A stretch of DNA of 8,060 nucleotides from positions 1 to 8,060 of the forward strand of contig JASJAL010000082.1 in assembly GCA_030067055.1 (NCBI GenBank). Direction: 5' to 3'. Source of the stretch: Kiloniellales bacterium (GTDB taxonomy: Bacteria; Pseudomonadota; Alphaproteobacteria; Kiloniellales; JAKSBE01). Under the pieces are notes generated by a model. That model was given only the letters and a program-made list of their open reading frames with translations, ran no database searches and was not told the origin of the DNA. How positions within the stretch are numbered: the first letter of the stretch is position 1; every line of letters starts with the position of its first letter. Made by a program: the position numbers and the translations under genes. Shown in pieces: positions 1-6,069 of the stretch.

Positions 1-401
1 GCGATGACCCTGACGTTGGTGTATTCGTTGACCCGGATTCGGGTCGAGATCGTCGCCGTGCCCATCTCAGGGGTCAGGTTGAAGATCGCCGCCACCGGGG
101 CCGGGTTCTTGTCGACGATCAGGGTCAAGGCCTTGATGTAGCGCTCGTTGGTCTGTGGGATTTCGGCGGCAATGGTGATCGGCACGATGGCCGCGTCGTA
201 GGCCCGGTAAGGTGCCTCCAGGCTGACCACGCCGGCACCCTCGGCGATCGGCCGCTCGCCGAAGAGGGTTTCGCGCAGATCGGGCCAGGGGTCGTCTTCC
301 TCGCCCGCGGCCAGAGCCGGCGCGGCGGAAACGGCGAGCGCGAAGGCGGCAGTTGCGGCGATACGGCGGGCCAAGGCTGCGGCGCGGGGAACTGGCTGCA
401 T
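1..401 (-). CDS. Quinoprotein-associated SoxYZ-like carrier, 3'-truncated by window edge
   Basis: The reading frame opens at an ATG at 401 and stays open to base 1, giving 133 visible residues. It starts with a signal peptide (Arg-rich n-region, Ala-rich core, cleavage near AALAAG, residue ~32). A SoxY-like N-terminal domain follows: PWPDLRETLFGER at ~38-50, then a beta-rich stretch with VPITIAAEIP (~73-82) and LIVDKNPAPVAAIFNL (~94-109). This spacing is characteristic of the fused SoxY-SoxZ family annotated as quinoprotein dehydrogenase-associated carriers. In true SoxY a C-terminal Gly-Gly-Cys-Gly-Gly arm carries the sulfur intermediate; whether that arm and the SoxZ half exist here lies off the left edge. 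The gene is 82 bp downstream of the metallohydrolase gene on the same strand, so co-transcription is likely. No strong ribosome site precedes the ATG (only GAGAG about 10 nt upstream). A stand-alone SoxY is the alternative. Confidence 0.85.
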   Translation of the reverse strand, partial: MQPVPRAAALARRIAATAAFALAVSAAPALAAGEEDDPWPDLRETLFGERPIAEGAGVVSLEAPYRAYDAAIVPITIAAEIPQTNERYIKALTLIVDKNPAPVAAIFNLTPEMGTATISTRIRVNEYTNVRVI

Positions 402-460
402 GGCGTCGGATCTCTCGCGGTGGGCCTGAATTCCTATTACCTGAGAAAGAGCTTAGCAGA

Positions 461-476
461 GCCCCCGGCCGGAGGC
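461..476 (-). other. Short hairpin between metallohydrolase and SoxYZ-like genes
   Basis: Read on the minus strand, GCCTCC and GGGGGC pair over 6 bp (one G-T wobble) around a GGCC loop, just after the metallohydrolase stop. A moderately T-rich stretch follows (441-457 on the plus strand is A-rich) but there is no clean U-tract. It could be a weak attenuator that lowers expression of the SoxYZ-like gene, or chance in GC-rich DNA. Confidence 0.25.
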
Positions 477-483
477 GAGCCGC

Positions 484-1509
484 TCACTCCCATTCCAGCT
501 CGGTGAAGACGGTCACGATATTGCGAGGATGGTTGTCCTCGAAGAGCTGCCAATCCGGCCGTGCGGCGCGACCGACCTGCTCGATGGCGTCTTCGATCCG
601 GCCGCCCCCGGCGATGATTGCTCGGGTCTCGGTCAGCAGGCTTTCCAGATAGCGCTGCTGGGCCGCGAGGGCTTCGGGCCAGGGCGCCGCGGCCGGGCCG
701 TGGCCGGGCACCACGCGGACCGCTTCGACCTCGCGCAGCGAAGCCAGCACGTCGAGCCAGCCCTTGAGACTGCCGTCGACCACCGGCAGCCGCTCCATGA
801 ACACCAGGTCGCCGGCCCAGAGAGTGTCGGTCGCCTCGTCGAGGACTGTCAGGTCATTGTCCGTGTGCGCGGTCGGATGGGCGGTCAGCCGCAGGCGGCG
901 CTCGCCGAGGTCCAATGTCATGGTGTCGGCGACGGTTTCCTCGGGCGGCAGGATCCGGGTGCCGGCGACCAGGTCGCCGAGCACCCGCTTCAGGTGCTCC
1001 AGGTAGAAGGGGCCGCGGGCAGCCATGGCGGCGGGCAGCTTGACGTGCCCCAGGATCTTCGGCCGTTCCGCCTCGAAGGCCGCAGTGCCCAGCATATGGT
1101 CGGGGTGGCCATGGGTGATGATGACGTAAGCGATCGGCAGCTCCGTCACCTTTCGGATCGCCGCGCGTAGCGCCTCGCCTTGCGCCGAGCTGCCGCCACT
1201 GTCGATCACCGCGACGGCGTCCCCTCCAACGACGAAGCCGATATTGGCGAAGCCGCCGAGGTTTGCCGGCGTCGCCTCCTCGTGCGCGCCGGTATGCACG
1301 AACACGCCCGGCGCCACCTCGGTCACCGGCAGCGGGTCGGCCGCAGCGAGCTCTGCGGCGCCGAACAACCCTGCGCCGGCGAGCAGGCCCGCCGCCGTCA
1401 GGCCGAATCGGCGGCGACGCCTAGTCGAAGCGGGCGGCGCGAAGGTTCTTGGCCGTGTCCAGGTCAATGATCTCGTCGCGTCCCTTGATGCCCTGGAAGC
1501 GGGCGCCAT
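484..1509 (-). CDS. Exported SoxH-like zinc metallohydrolase (MBL fold), quinoprotein relay family
   Basis: This is a metallo-beta-lactamase-fold protein of up to 341 aa. The zinc-site motifs are all visible: HGHPDH (residues 133-138), LGH (155), HPTAHTDND (211-219, probable ligand H215), AGD (D234) and PGHG (H270). The leader at 29-58 has five consecutive Arg, then FGL and an Ala/Gly/Leu core ending AAA, which fits Tat export and suits a protein that may acquire metal before export. Close relatives are annotated as quinoprotein relay system zinc metallohydrolases and resemble SoxH; the substrate is unknown. Its place between a pentapeptide-repeat gene and a SoxYZ-like carrier supports that family over glyoxalase II or a lactonase. 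The start is uncertain: the only ATG (1509) overlaps the upstream gene by 89 nt, while an in-frame TTG at 1467 would shorten the overlap and leave a more normal leader. Translation is probably coupled to the upstream gene. Confidence 0.86.
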   Translation of the reverse strand: MAPASRASRDATRSLTWTRPRTFAPPASTRRRRRFGLTAAGLLAGAGLFGAAELAAADPLPVTEVAPGVFVHTGAHEEATPANLGGFANIGFVVGGDAVAVIDSGGSSAQGEALRAAIRKVTELPIAYVIITHGHPDHMLGTAAFEAERPKILGHVKLPAAMAARGPFYLEHLKRVLGDLVAGTRILPPEETVADTMTLDLGERRLRLTAHPTAHTDNDLTVLDEATDTLWAGDLVFMERLPVVDGSLKGWLDVLASLREVEAVRVVPGHGPAAAPWPEALAAQQRYLESLLTETRAIIAGGGRIEDAIEQVGRAARPDWQLFEDNHPRNIVTVFTELEWE

Positions 1510-2281
1510 TGATGTCGGCCTTGCGCAGGTTGACGCCGCTCAAGTCGGCCCCGGAGAAGTCGGCGCCGGCGGCCTCGACCCGCATCAGGTTGGCGCCGGT
1601 CAGGTCGGCGTCGGTGAAGTCGGCGAATTCGAGGTAGCCGCGGGCCATGTCAGCCCCCTTGAGGTTGGCGCCCTTGAGCTTGGCCTTCTTGAGCGAGACC
1701 CGCATCAGGCCCATCGGCTGATTCTTCATGTCGGCGGCCATCTTCGCACCCTCGAGCCGGGCGCCCTCGAGATTGGCGTAGTTCAGATTGCAGATCAGCG
1801 CGGCACCCGAGAGGTTTGCATTCTTCAAGTTGCTTTCCGCGAGAACCGCCGAGAAAGCGCTGACCTCGCTGAGATCGGCGCCGGCGAGGTCGGCGCCGCG
1901 CAGGATTGCGAGGTCGAGGTTGGCGCCCTTGAGCTTAGCACCAGTCAACTTGGCGCCCTTGAGCAGCGCGCCCTGCAAGTTGGCGCCGGACAGATCGGCA
2001 CCGGAGAGGTCCGCGGCGGAGAGATCGGCCTGCTTGAAGTCGAAGCCGGCAAGTTCGAGACCGCTGAGATCCCGCTCTGTCAAGTCGGCGGGTTCGGTTC
2101 CGGTGCTGTTGGCGACTAGCTGGGACAATGCATCGCGATCGATTTCGGCAGCGCTGGCGCCTGTCACCAATGAGTGCAGGCCGAGCGTGACGGCGGCGGC
2201 CCAGGCCGCGATACGCCGCATGTCCGGACGCTTACTGCGCCAGCCTTGATTTGCCTTTCCATGACTTGGTCTTCTGCGCAT
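1421..2281 (-). CDS. Exported pentapeptide-repeat protein
   Basis: The product is 286 aa. After a leader (RRIAAWAAAVTLGLHSLVTG, then ASAAE, residues ~22-46) comes a long run of A(D/N/K)LxG pentapeptides from about residue 68 to 263, for example AADLS GADLS GANLQ GALLK GAKLT. At four pentapeptides per turn this predicts a right-handed quadrilateral beta-helix of roughly nine coils. A non-repeat insertion at ~180-197, rich in Met (AADMKNQPMGLM), breaks the helix. The tail (GIKGRDEIIDLDTAKNLRAA) is the usual C-cap of such proteins. There is no enzymatic motif; the likely role is a structural or protein-binding scaffold in the periplasm. GGGAGG 5 nt before the ATG at 2281 supports that start, but an internal ATG at 2221 would give a tidier signal peptide. 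It leads the minus-strand unit and overlaps the metallohydrolase gene. Its role beside xoxF is not known. Confidence 0.9.
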   Translation of the reverse strand: MRRRPSHGKANQGWRSKRPDMRRIAAWAAAVTLGLHSLVTGASAAEIDRDALSQLVANSTGTEPADLTERDLSGLELAGFDFKQADLSAADLSGADLSGANLQGALLKGAKLTGAKLKGANLDLAILRGADLAGADLSEVSAFSAVLAESNLKNANLSGAALICNLNYANLEGARLEGAKMAADMKNQPMGLMRVSLKKAKLKGANLKGADMARGYLEFADFTDADLTGANLMRVEAAGADFSGADLSGVNLRKADINGARFQGIKGRDEIIDLDTAKNLRAARFD

Positions 2282-2286
2282 CCCTG

Positions 2287-2292
2287 CCTCCC
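2287..2292 (-). promoter_or_regulatory. Ribosome binding site of the pentapeptide-repeat gene
   Basis: GGGAGG on the minus strand lies 5 nt before the ATG at 2281. It favours this start over the internal ATG at 2221, which has no comparable site. Confidence 0.65.
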
Positions 2293-2393
2293 GCTTCGCA
2301 TTTTTTTCCGGTCCGAGTTCCTGCGCCCCGGTGACTCTCCCCTTGGATTGAAGTGCCCAGATCGCGTGAGACTGCTATCGACGAGGCATTCCC

Positions 2394-2403
2394 GCAAGCT
2401 TGC
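2394..2403. repeat. Perfect 10-bp palindrome GCAAGCTTGC
   Basis: A self-complementary 10-mer in the divergent spacer. Its centre is 33 bp (about three helical turns) from the centre of the dyad at 2426-2437. It is a candidate operator half; function not shown. Confidence 0.35.
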
Positions 2404-2416
2404 AACGACACCATCC

Positions 2417-2491
2417 GCCTGCGGTAGTCTTTAGACTTGCTCTAATTTTCCGCCTCTACTACCATTAACCATAATGAAAAAAGCCTGCGGT
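2417..2491. repeat. 9-bp direct repeat GCCTGCGGT flanking the AT-rich island
   Basis: Identical copies lie at 2417-2425 and 2483-2491, 66 bp apart start to start, and bracket the AT-rich stretch proposed as the xoxF promoter. Same orientation and near-integral helical spacing would suit a dimeric regulator, but a 9-mer repeated within about 75 bp can arise by chance. Confidence 0.35.
2426..2437. repeat. Inverted repeat AGTCT-TT-AGACT
   Basis: A perfect 5-bp dyad with a 2-bp centre, at the upstream edge of the AT-rich island and overlapping a possible -35 (TTGCTC, 2437-2442). Possible operator for the xoxF promoter. Confidence 0.35.
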
Positions 2492-2724
2492 GAATGAGAA
2501 TCCGCAACACGGGGAGGCCCAAGACCAGACCAAACCCCAGAATCAAAACGCCAAAGAAGGTGTGGGCGGCGACGCGCAGCCTGACTGCACCTTGACCCAA
2601 AACCGGTCCAAGTCCGGTCCATTCGGCAACACCGAGAGCTGGATAGAGCGTCCGGAGGCGACCCTGATACCGACTTCCGCGGCTTGGGGAGCGATCAGGA
2701 CGACGAAAGTAAAGGTGACCAATT

Positions 2725-2730
2725 GGGAGG
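2725..2730 (+). promoter_or_regulatory. Ribosome binding site of xoxF
   Basis: GGGAGG is followed by a 7-nt spacer and the ATG at 2738. This strong site, together with a normal signal peptide starting MKKVLSS, fixes the xoxF start and rules out the longer in-frame GTG-type start at 2684. Confidence 0.88.
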
Positions 2731-2737
2731 TTATACC

Positions 2738-4531
2738 ATGAAGAAGGTCCTTAGCAGCGTTTGTCTCGCTGCCGCGGCTGCAATGCTCGTACCGCAGGCT
2801 GCGACGGCGAACGACGAACTGCTGGTGATGCAGGACAATCCGGCGTGGTCCGTCATGCCCACGATGGACTATGCGAACACGCGCTACAGCAAGCTTTCAC
2901 AGATCAATGCGGATAACGTCGGCGACCTTCAGGTGGCCTGGACCTTCTCGACCGGCGTGCTGCGCGGTCATGAGGGCGCGCCTCTGGTTATCGGCGATAC
3001 GATGTACGTCCACACGCCATTTCCGAACATCGTCTATGCGCTCGATCTCAACGCCGACGGTCGGGTCAAGTGGAAGTACGAGCCGAAGCAGGATCCGGAC
3101 ACGATCCCGGTGATGTGCTGCGACACGGTCAACCGTGGCGTCGCTTATGGCGACGGCAAGATCATTCTGCACCAGGCCGACACCACCGTGGTGGCCCTGG
3201 ATGCCAACACCGGCGAGGTGGTCTGGACCGCGACCAACGGCGATCCCAAGAAGGGCGAGACCGGAACCAGCGCCCCGATGGTGGTCAAGGACAAGGTCAT
3301 CATAGGCATCTCCGGCGGCGAGTTCGGCGTGCGCGGCAGCGTGACGGCTTACAACCTCGCCGACGGCAAGGTCGCCTGGCGTGCCTATTCCATGGGACCG
3401 GACTCCGACACCCTGTTGGATCCCGAGAAGACCACCCATTTGGGCCAGCCGGTGGGTAAGGATTCCGGTATCGCCACCTGGGAAGGCGATCAGTGGAAGA
3501 TCGGCGGAGGCACCACCTGGGGCTGGTACTCCTACGATCCGGAAGCCGATCTCATCTATTACGGCACCGGCAATCCCAGCACCTGGAACCCGGCCCAACG
3601 CCCGGGCGACAACCGCTGGTCCATGACCATCATGGCCCGTGATCCAGACGACGGCATGGCCAAGTGGCTCTACCAGATGACCCCGCACGACGAGTGGGAC
3701 TACGACGGCGTCAACGAGATGATCCTGGCCGACATCCCGGTCAACGGTGAGACTCGCAAGGCCCTGGTCCACTTCGACCGCAACGGCTTCGCCTACACCA
3801 TGGACCGCATCACCGGCGAGCTTCTGGTCGCCGAGAAGTTCGATCCGGCGGTCAACTGGGCCACTCACATCGACATGAATAGCGGCCGGCCGCAGGTGGT
3901 GGCCAAGTATTCGACCTCGCAAAACGGCGAGGACGTGAACACCACCGGAATCTGCCCGGCGGCGCTCGGCACCAAAGACCAGCAGCCGGCGGCCTTCTCG
4001 CCGAAGTCTGGCCTGTTCTACGTGCCGACCAACCATGTCTGCATGGACTACGAGCCATTCCGGGTCTCCTACACCGCCGGCCAGCCTTATGTCGGTGCGA
4101 CGCTCAGCATGTATCCGGCGCCGGGCGGCGATCATCTCGGCAACTTCATCGCCTGGGATGCGGGCAAGGGCGAGATCGTCTGGTCGAACCCGGAGCCCTT
4201 CTCGGTGTGGAGCGGCGCGCTTGCCACGGCTGGCGACGTCGTCTTCTACGGTACCCTGGAAGGCTATCTGAAGGCGGTCGATGCCAAGACCGGGCGCGAG
4301 CTCTATCGCTTCAAGACCCCGTCGGGCATCATCGGCAACGTCATGACCTACGTGCACAATGGCCAGCAGCACATTGCCGTGCTGTCGGGCATCGGCGGCT
4401 GGGCCGGCATCGGCCTGGCGGCGGGCCTGACCGAGGACACGGCGGGCCTGGGTGCGGTCGGTGCCTACAAGGCGCTGAGCAACTACACCCAGCTCGGCGG
4501 TCAGCTGACGGTCTTCAGGCTGCCGAACTGA
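2738..4531 (+). CDS. xoxF: Lanthanide-dependent PQQ methanol dehydrogenase XoxF (clade 5 type)
   Basis: The protein oxidises methanol, and probably other short alcohols and formaldehyde, in the periplasm using pyrroloquinoline quinone and a rare-earth ion, and passes electrons to a cytochrome c. The 597-aa length is normal for XoxF. It has a signal peptide (residues 1-23, cleavage after ATA) and an eight-bladed beta-propeller with tryptophan-docking repeats such as [11 protein letters not shown] and [11 protein letters not shown]. Active-site features visible are the vicinal Cys pair C127-C128 (MCCDTVNRG), E174 (GETGTSAP), the Trp that stacks on PQQ (W261), N279 ([10 protein letters not shown]), the catalytic base D321 and the additional D323 in [11 protein letters not shown]323 is the hallmark of lanthanide rather than calcium enzymes, where MxaF has Ala. 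C406 and C435 match the second disulfide pair. The sequence closely follows the clade-5 pattern throughout. No gene for a small MxaI-like subunit follows. It heads the xoxFGJ group. A broader alcohol range cannot be excluded. Confidence 0.97.
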   Translation: MKKVLSSVCLAAAAAMLVPQAATANDELLVMQDNPAWSVMPTMDYANTRYSKLSQINADNVGDLQVAWTFSTGVLRGHEGAPLVIGDTMYVHTPFPNIVYALDLNADGRVKWKYEPKQDPDTIPVMCCDTVNRGVAYGDGKIILHQADTTVVALDANTGEVVWTATNGDPKKGETGTSAPMVVKDKVIIGISGGEFGVRGSVTAYNLADGKVAWRAYSMGPDSDTLLDPEKTTHLGQPVGKDSGIATWEGDQWKIGGGTTWGWYSYDPEADLIYYGTGNPSTWNPAQRPGDNRWSMTIMARDPDDGMAKWLYQMTPHDEWDYDGVNEMILADIPVNGETRKALVHFDRNGFAYTMDRITGELLVAEKFDPAVNWATHIDMNSGRPQVVAKYSTSQNGEDVNTTGICPAALGTKDQQPAAFSPKSGLFYVPTNHVCMDYEPFRVSYTAGQPYVGATLSMYPAPGGDHLGNFIAWDAGKGEIVWSNPEPFSVWSGALATAGDVVFYGTLEGYLKAVDAKTGRELYRFKTPSGIIGNVMTYVHNGQQHIAVLSGIGGWAGIGLAAGLTEDTAGLGAVGAYKALSNYTQLGGQLTVFRLPN

Positions 4532-4553
4532 CGATCGGTTGAAGGCTTGATTG

Positions 4554-4586
4554 GGCCCGGCATCCCGCGGCGCGGGATGCCGGGCC
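4554..4586 (+). terminator. Perfect 15-bp hairpin between xoxF and xoxG
   Basis: GGCCCGGCATCCCGC at 4554-4568 and its exact complement GCGGGATGCCGGGCC at 4572-4586 enclose a GGC loop, starting 22 bp after the xoxF stop. The stem is long and almost all G-C. Only TTT follows (4590-4592), so it is not a classical intrinsic terminator. It more likely protects the 3' end of an abundant xoxF transcript and reduces read-through into xoxG, or acts as a partial terminator. Confidence 0.7.
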
Positions 4587-4622
4587 AGCTTTCCGCGGAC
4601 CTCAGGACCGGGCTCCGGCTCA

Positions 4623-4639
4623 AGGCAACGTTCTTGCCT
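4623..4639 (+). other. Small hairpin upstream of xoxG
   Basis: AGGCAA and TTGCCT pair across a 5-nt CGTTC loop, about 60 bp before the xoxG start. It is weaker than the adjacent 15-bp hairpin. It may be an extra processing or attenuation element, or chance. Confidence 0.25.
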
Positions 4640-4697
4640 AGCTGGAGTCGGCACGAGTTCCGTGGTCCCAGGCTCTGAAAGGCGGGTGAATAGAGAA

Positions 4698-5192
4698 ATG
4701 AATCTGTCGATGCGCCGCTGCGCCAAGCGCGTGACTCTGATGCTTTCGGCCGTCCTGGTGGCGGCCTTGGGACTCGTTCTGCCTTCGGGCGGGGCTAGCT
4801 GGGCCCAGGACGAAGAGAAGCCCTACCGGATCAACGACGGGATCGTCGACTGGTACACTTTCAGCGGCTTCCGCCGCTATCACGCGGAATGCCACGTCTG
4901 CCACGGTCCGGATGGCCTGGGTAGCACCTTCGCGCCGGCCTTGACCGAGACGATGAAGACCATGAGCTACGACGACTACATGGAAGTCGTAGTCAATGGC
5001 CGCGAGAACGTCGGGACCACGGCGCAGAACAAGATGCCGTCCTTTGGCGAGAACCGGAACGTGATGTGCTTCATCGACGACATTTACGCCTACCTTATGG
5101 CGCGGGCTGACGGCGTTCTCGGCCGCGGACGGCCAAAGAAGGAGGCCAAGCCCGCCGAAGCCAAGGAACGTGACATCGATTGCCTGAGCTGA
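4698..5192 (+). CDS. xoxG: Cytochrome c electron acceptor of XoxF (XoxG/cytochrome cL type)
   Basis: A periplasmic mono-haem cytochrome c of 164 aa that takes electrons from reduced XoxF and passes them towards the terminal oxidase chain. A signal peptide spans residues 1-36 (Arg/Lys n-region, hydrophobic core, cleavage near GASWA). The haem site is CHVCH at C65-C68-H69, and the Met in NKMPSF (M103) is the likely sixth ligand. The pattern YHAECHVCHGPDGLGSTFAP followed by SYDDYMEVVVNGREN is that of the methanol-metabolism cytochrome family. The C-terminus is a Lys/Glu/Ala-rich tail ending in DCLS; C162 could pair with C114. The ATG at 4698 was chosen because it leaves a normal leader; its ribosome site (AGAG at 4692-4695) is weak, and ATG 4710 is an alternative. 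The gene lies 166 bp after xoxF, across the hairpin, and 49 bp before xoxJ. Confidence 0.92.
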   Translation: MNLSMRRCAKRVTLMLSAVLVAALGLVLPSGGASWAQDEEKPYRINDGIVDWYTFSGFRRYHAECHVCHGPDGLGSTFAPALTETMKTMSYDDYMEVVVNGRENVGTTAQNKMPSFGENRNVMCFIDDIYAYLMARADGVLGRGRPKKEAKPAEAKERDIDCLS

Positions 5193-5228
5193 CCGCGATT
5201 TGCAGTCATTCGCCGGCGTCTTTGGACC

Positions 5229-5235
5229 AAGGAGA
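5229..5235 (+). promoter_or_regulatory. Ribosome binding site of xoxJ
   Basis: AAGGAGA with a 6-nt spacer before the ATG at 5242 sets the xoxJ start. An in-frame upstream start at 5200 lies only a few bases past the xoxG stop and lacks such a site. Confidence 0.85.
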
Positions 5236-5241
5236 GAAGCG

Positions 5242-6069
5242 ATGAAAAGTCGCCTGTCGAGGGCAGCGCTGCTCGGCGTCCTGCTTTTTTCGGCTGGGGT
5301 GTTGCCGGCCGCCGCCCAGACCTCGGAAACAGTCGATCGCTCCGCGCTCCGGGTTTGCTCAGATCCGGCCAACCTGCCGTTCTCGAACCAGGCCGGCGAG
5401 GGCTTCGAGAACAAGATCGCCGAGCTTGTCGCCGAGGAACTCTCGGTCCCGGTCGAATACACCTGGTTTCCGCAGTCGACGGGCTTCGTGCGCAACACAC
5501 TCAAGGCACGGCGCTGCGATGTGGTGATCGGCATCTCGCTCGGCTTCGAGTTGCTGCAGAACACCAATCCCTATTATCGCTCGGCCTACGTGATGATCTT
5601 CCGGGACGACGGCGGTCCGCAGGTCGCATCGCTCGACGACCCAGCCCTTAAGTCGGCGCGGATCGGCCTGGTGGCCGGGACGCCGCCCTCGACAATGGTC
5701 GCCTTGAATGGCCTGATGACACAGGTCCGGCCCTATCAGCTGCAGGCCGACACCCGCTTCAACCATCCCGGCCGCGACCTGGTCGAAGACCTTGCCAAGG
5801 GCGATATCGACGTCGGTCTGCTCTGGGGACCGATCGCGGGCTACTACGCGAAGCAGCAGGACGTACCGCTGAAGATCGTGCCTCTGCTCACCAACGGCGG
5901 GCCGGTGCGCATGGACTACCGCATCACCATGGGCCTGCGCTTCAACGAGCCGGAGTGGAAACGGCAACTGAACGACATCATCAAGCGCCGCAGGGCCGAC
6001 ATAGACGCCATTCTCACGGACTATGGCGTGCCCCTGCTCAACGAGCAGGGCAAGTTGATCGCCCCGTGA
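5242..6069 (+). CDS. xoxJ: Quinoprotein-associated periplasmic binding protein XoxJ
   Basis: A 275-aa member of the extracellular solute-binding protein family 3 fold, in the branch that occurs with PQQ alcohol dehydrogenases (MxaJ/XoxJ). The signal peptide covers residues 1-25 (cleavage after AAA, before QTSET). The mature protein begins with the typical first strand RVCSDPANLPFSN (37-49), followed by GFENKIAELVAEEL (54-67), RCDVVIGIS (91-99) and the second-lobe motif KGDIDVGLLWGP. C39 and C92 could form a disulfide. No ABC permease for amino acids is adjacent, so transport is unlikely. For XoxJ, published structural and genetic work on M. extorquens suggests a partner or maturation role for XoxF, and that is the best inference here. 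It overlaps the next gene by 4 nt. Confidence 0.92.
   Translation: MKSRLSRAALLGVLLFSAGVLPAAAQTSETVDRSALRVCSDPANLPFSNQAGEGFENKIAELVAEELSVPVEYTWFPQSTGFVRNTLKARRCDVVIGISLGFELLQNTNPYYRSAYVMIFRDDGGPQVASLDDPALKSARIGLVAGTPPSTMVALNGLMTQVRPYQLQADTRFNHPGRDLVEDLAKGDIDVGLLWGPIAGYYAKQQDVPLKIVPLLTNGGPVRMDYRITMGLRFNEPEWKRQLNDIIKRRRADIDAILTDYGVPLLNEQGKLIAP

Larger units (their letters stand above)
2282..2737. promoter_or_regulatory. Divergent control region between the pentapeptide/relay genes and xoxF
   Basis: This 456-bp spacer separates two outward-facing transcription units. It contains an AT-rich island at about 2430-2482 that stands out from the GC-rich surroundings and is the best place for a promoter. 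CATAAT at 2470-2475 matches five of six positions of the -10 consensus, and TACCAT at 2460-2465 sits 17 bp after TTGCTC (2437-2442), but no strong -35 is visible, which suggests activator dependence. Small dyads and a repeated 9-mer flank the island and are listed separately. If transcription starts near 2480, xoxF would have a leader of about 250 nt. No convincing gene is seen here; two weak small reading frames are discussed in the findings. Known XoxF promoters respond to lanthanides through dedicated regulators, but no such site can be identified from sequence alone. Confidence 0.55.

Noticed and set aside
529..1170. A 213-codon plus-strand frame antisense to the metallohydrolase
   Set aside because: It is the shadow of a gene whose zinc-binding motifs are all intact on the other strand.
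1244..2119. A 291-codon plus-strand frame with repeated Val-Gly-Ala patterns
   Set aside because: The repeats are the reverse complement of the pentapeptide repeats, which have a proper leader, ribosome site and family pattern on the minus strand.
2477..2506. Minus-strand intrinsic terminator (TGCGG/CCGCA stem followed by six T)
   Set aside because: The stem is only 5 bp with an 11-nt loop, and no supported minus-strand gene lies upstream for it to terminate.
2897..4726. A 609-codon open frame antisense to xoxF
   Set aside because: It mirrors the strongly supported xoxF gene; such long antisense frames arise from high third-position GC. It has low-complexity His/Gly/Val/Arg composition and no recognisable domain.
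4638..5567. A 309-codon minus-strand frame across xoxG and xoxJ
   Set aside because: It is antisense to two well-supported genes with signal peptides and family motifs; no start signal or domain is visible.
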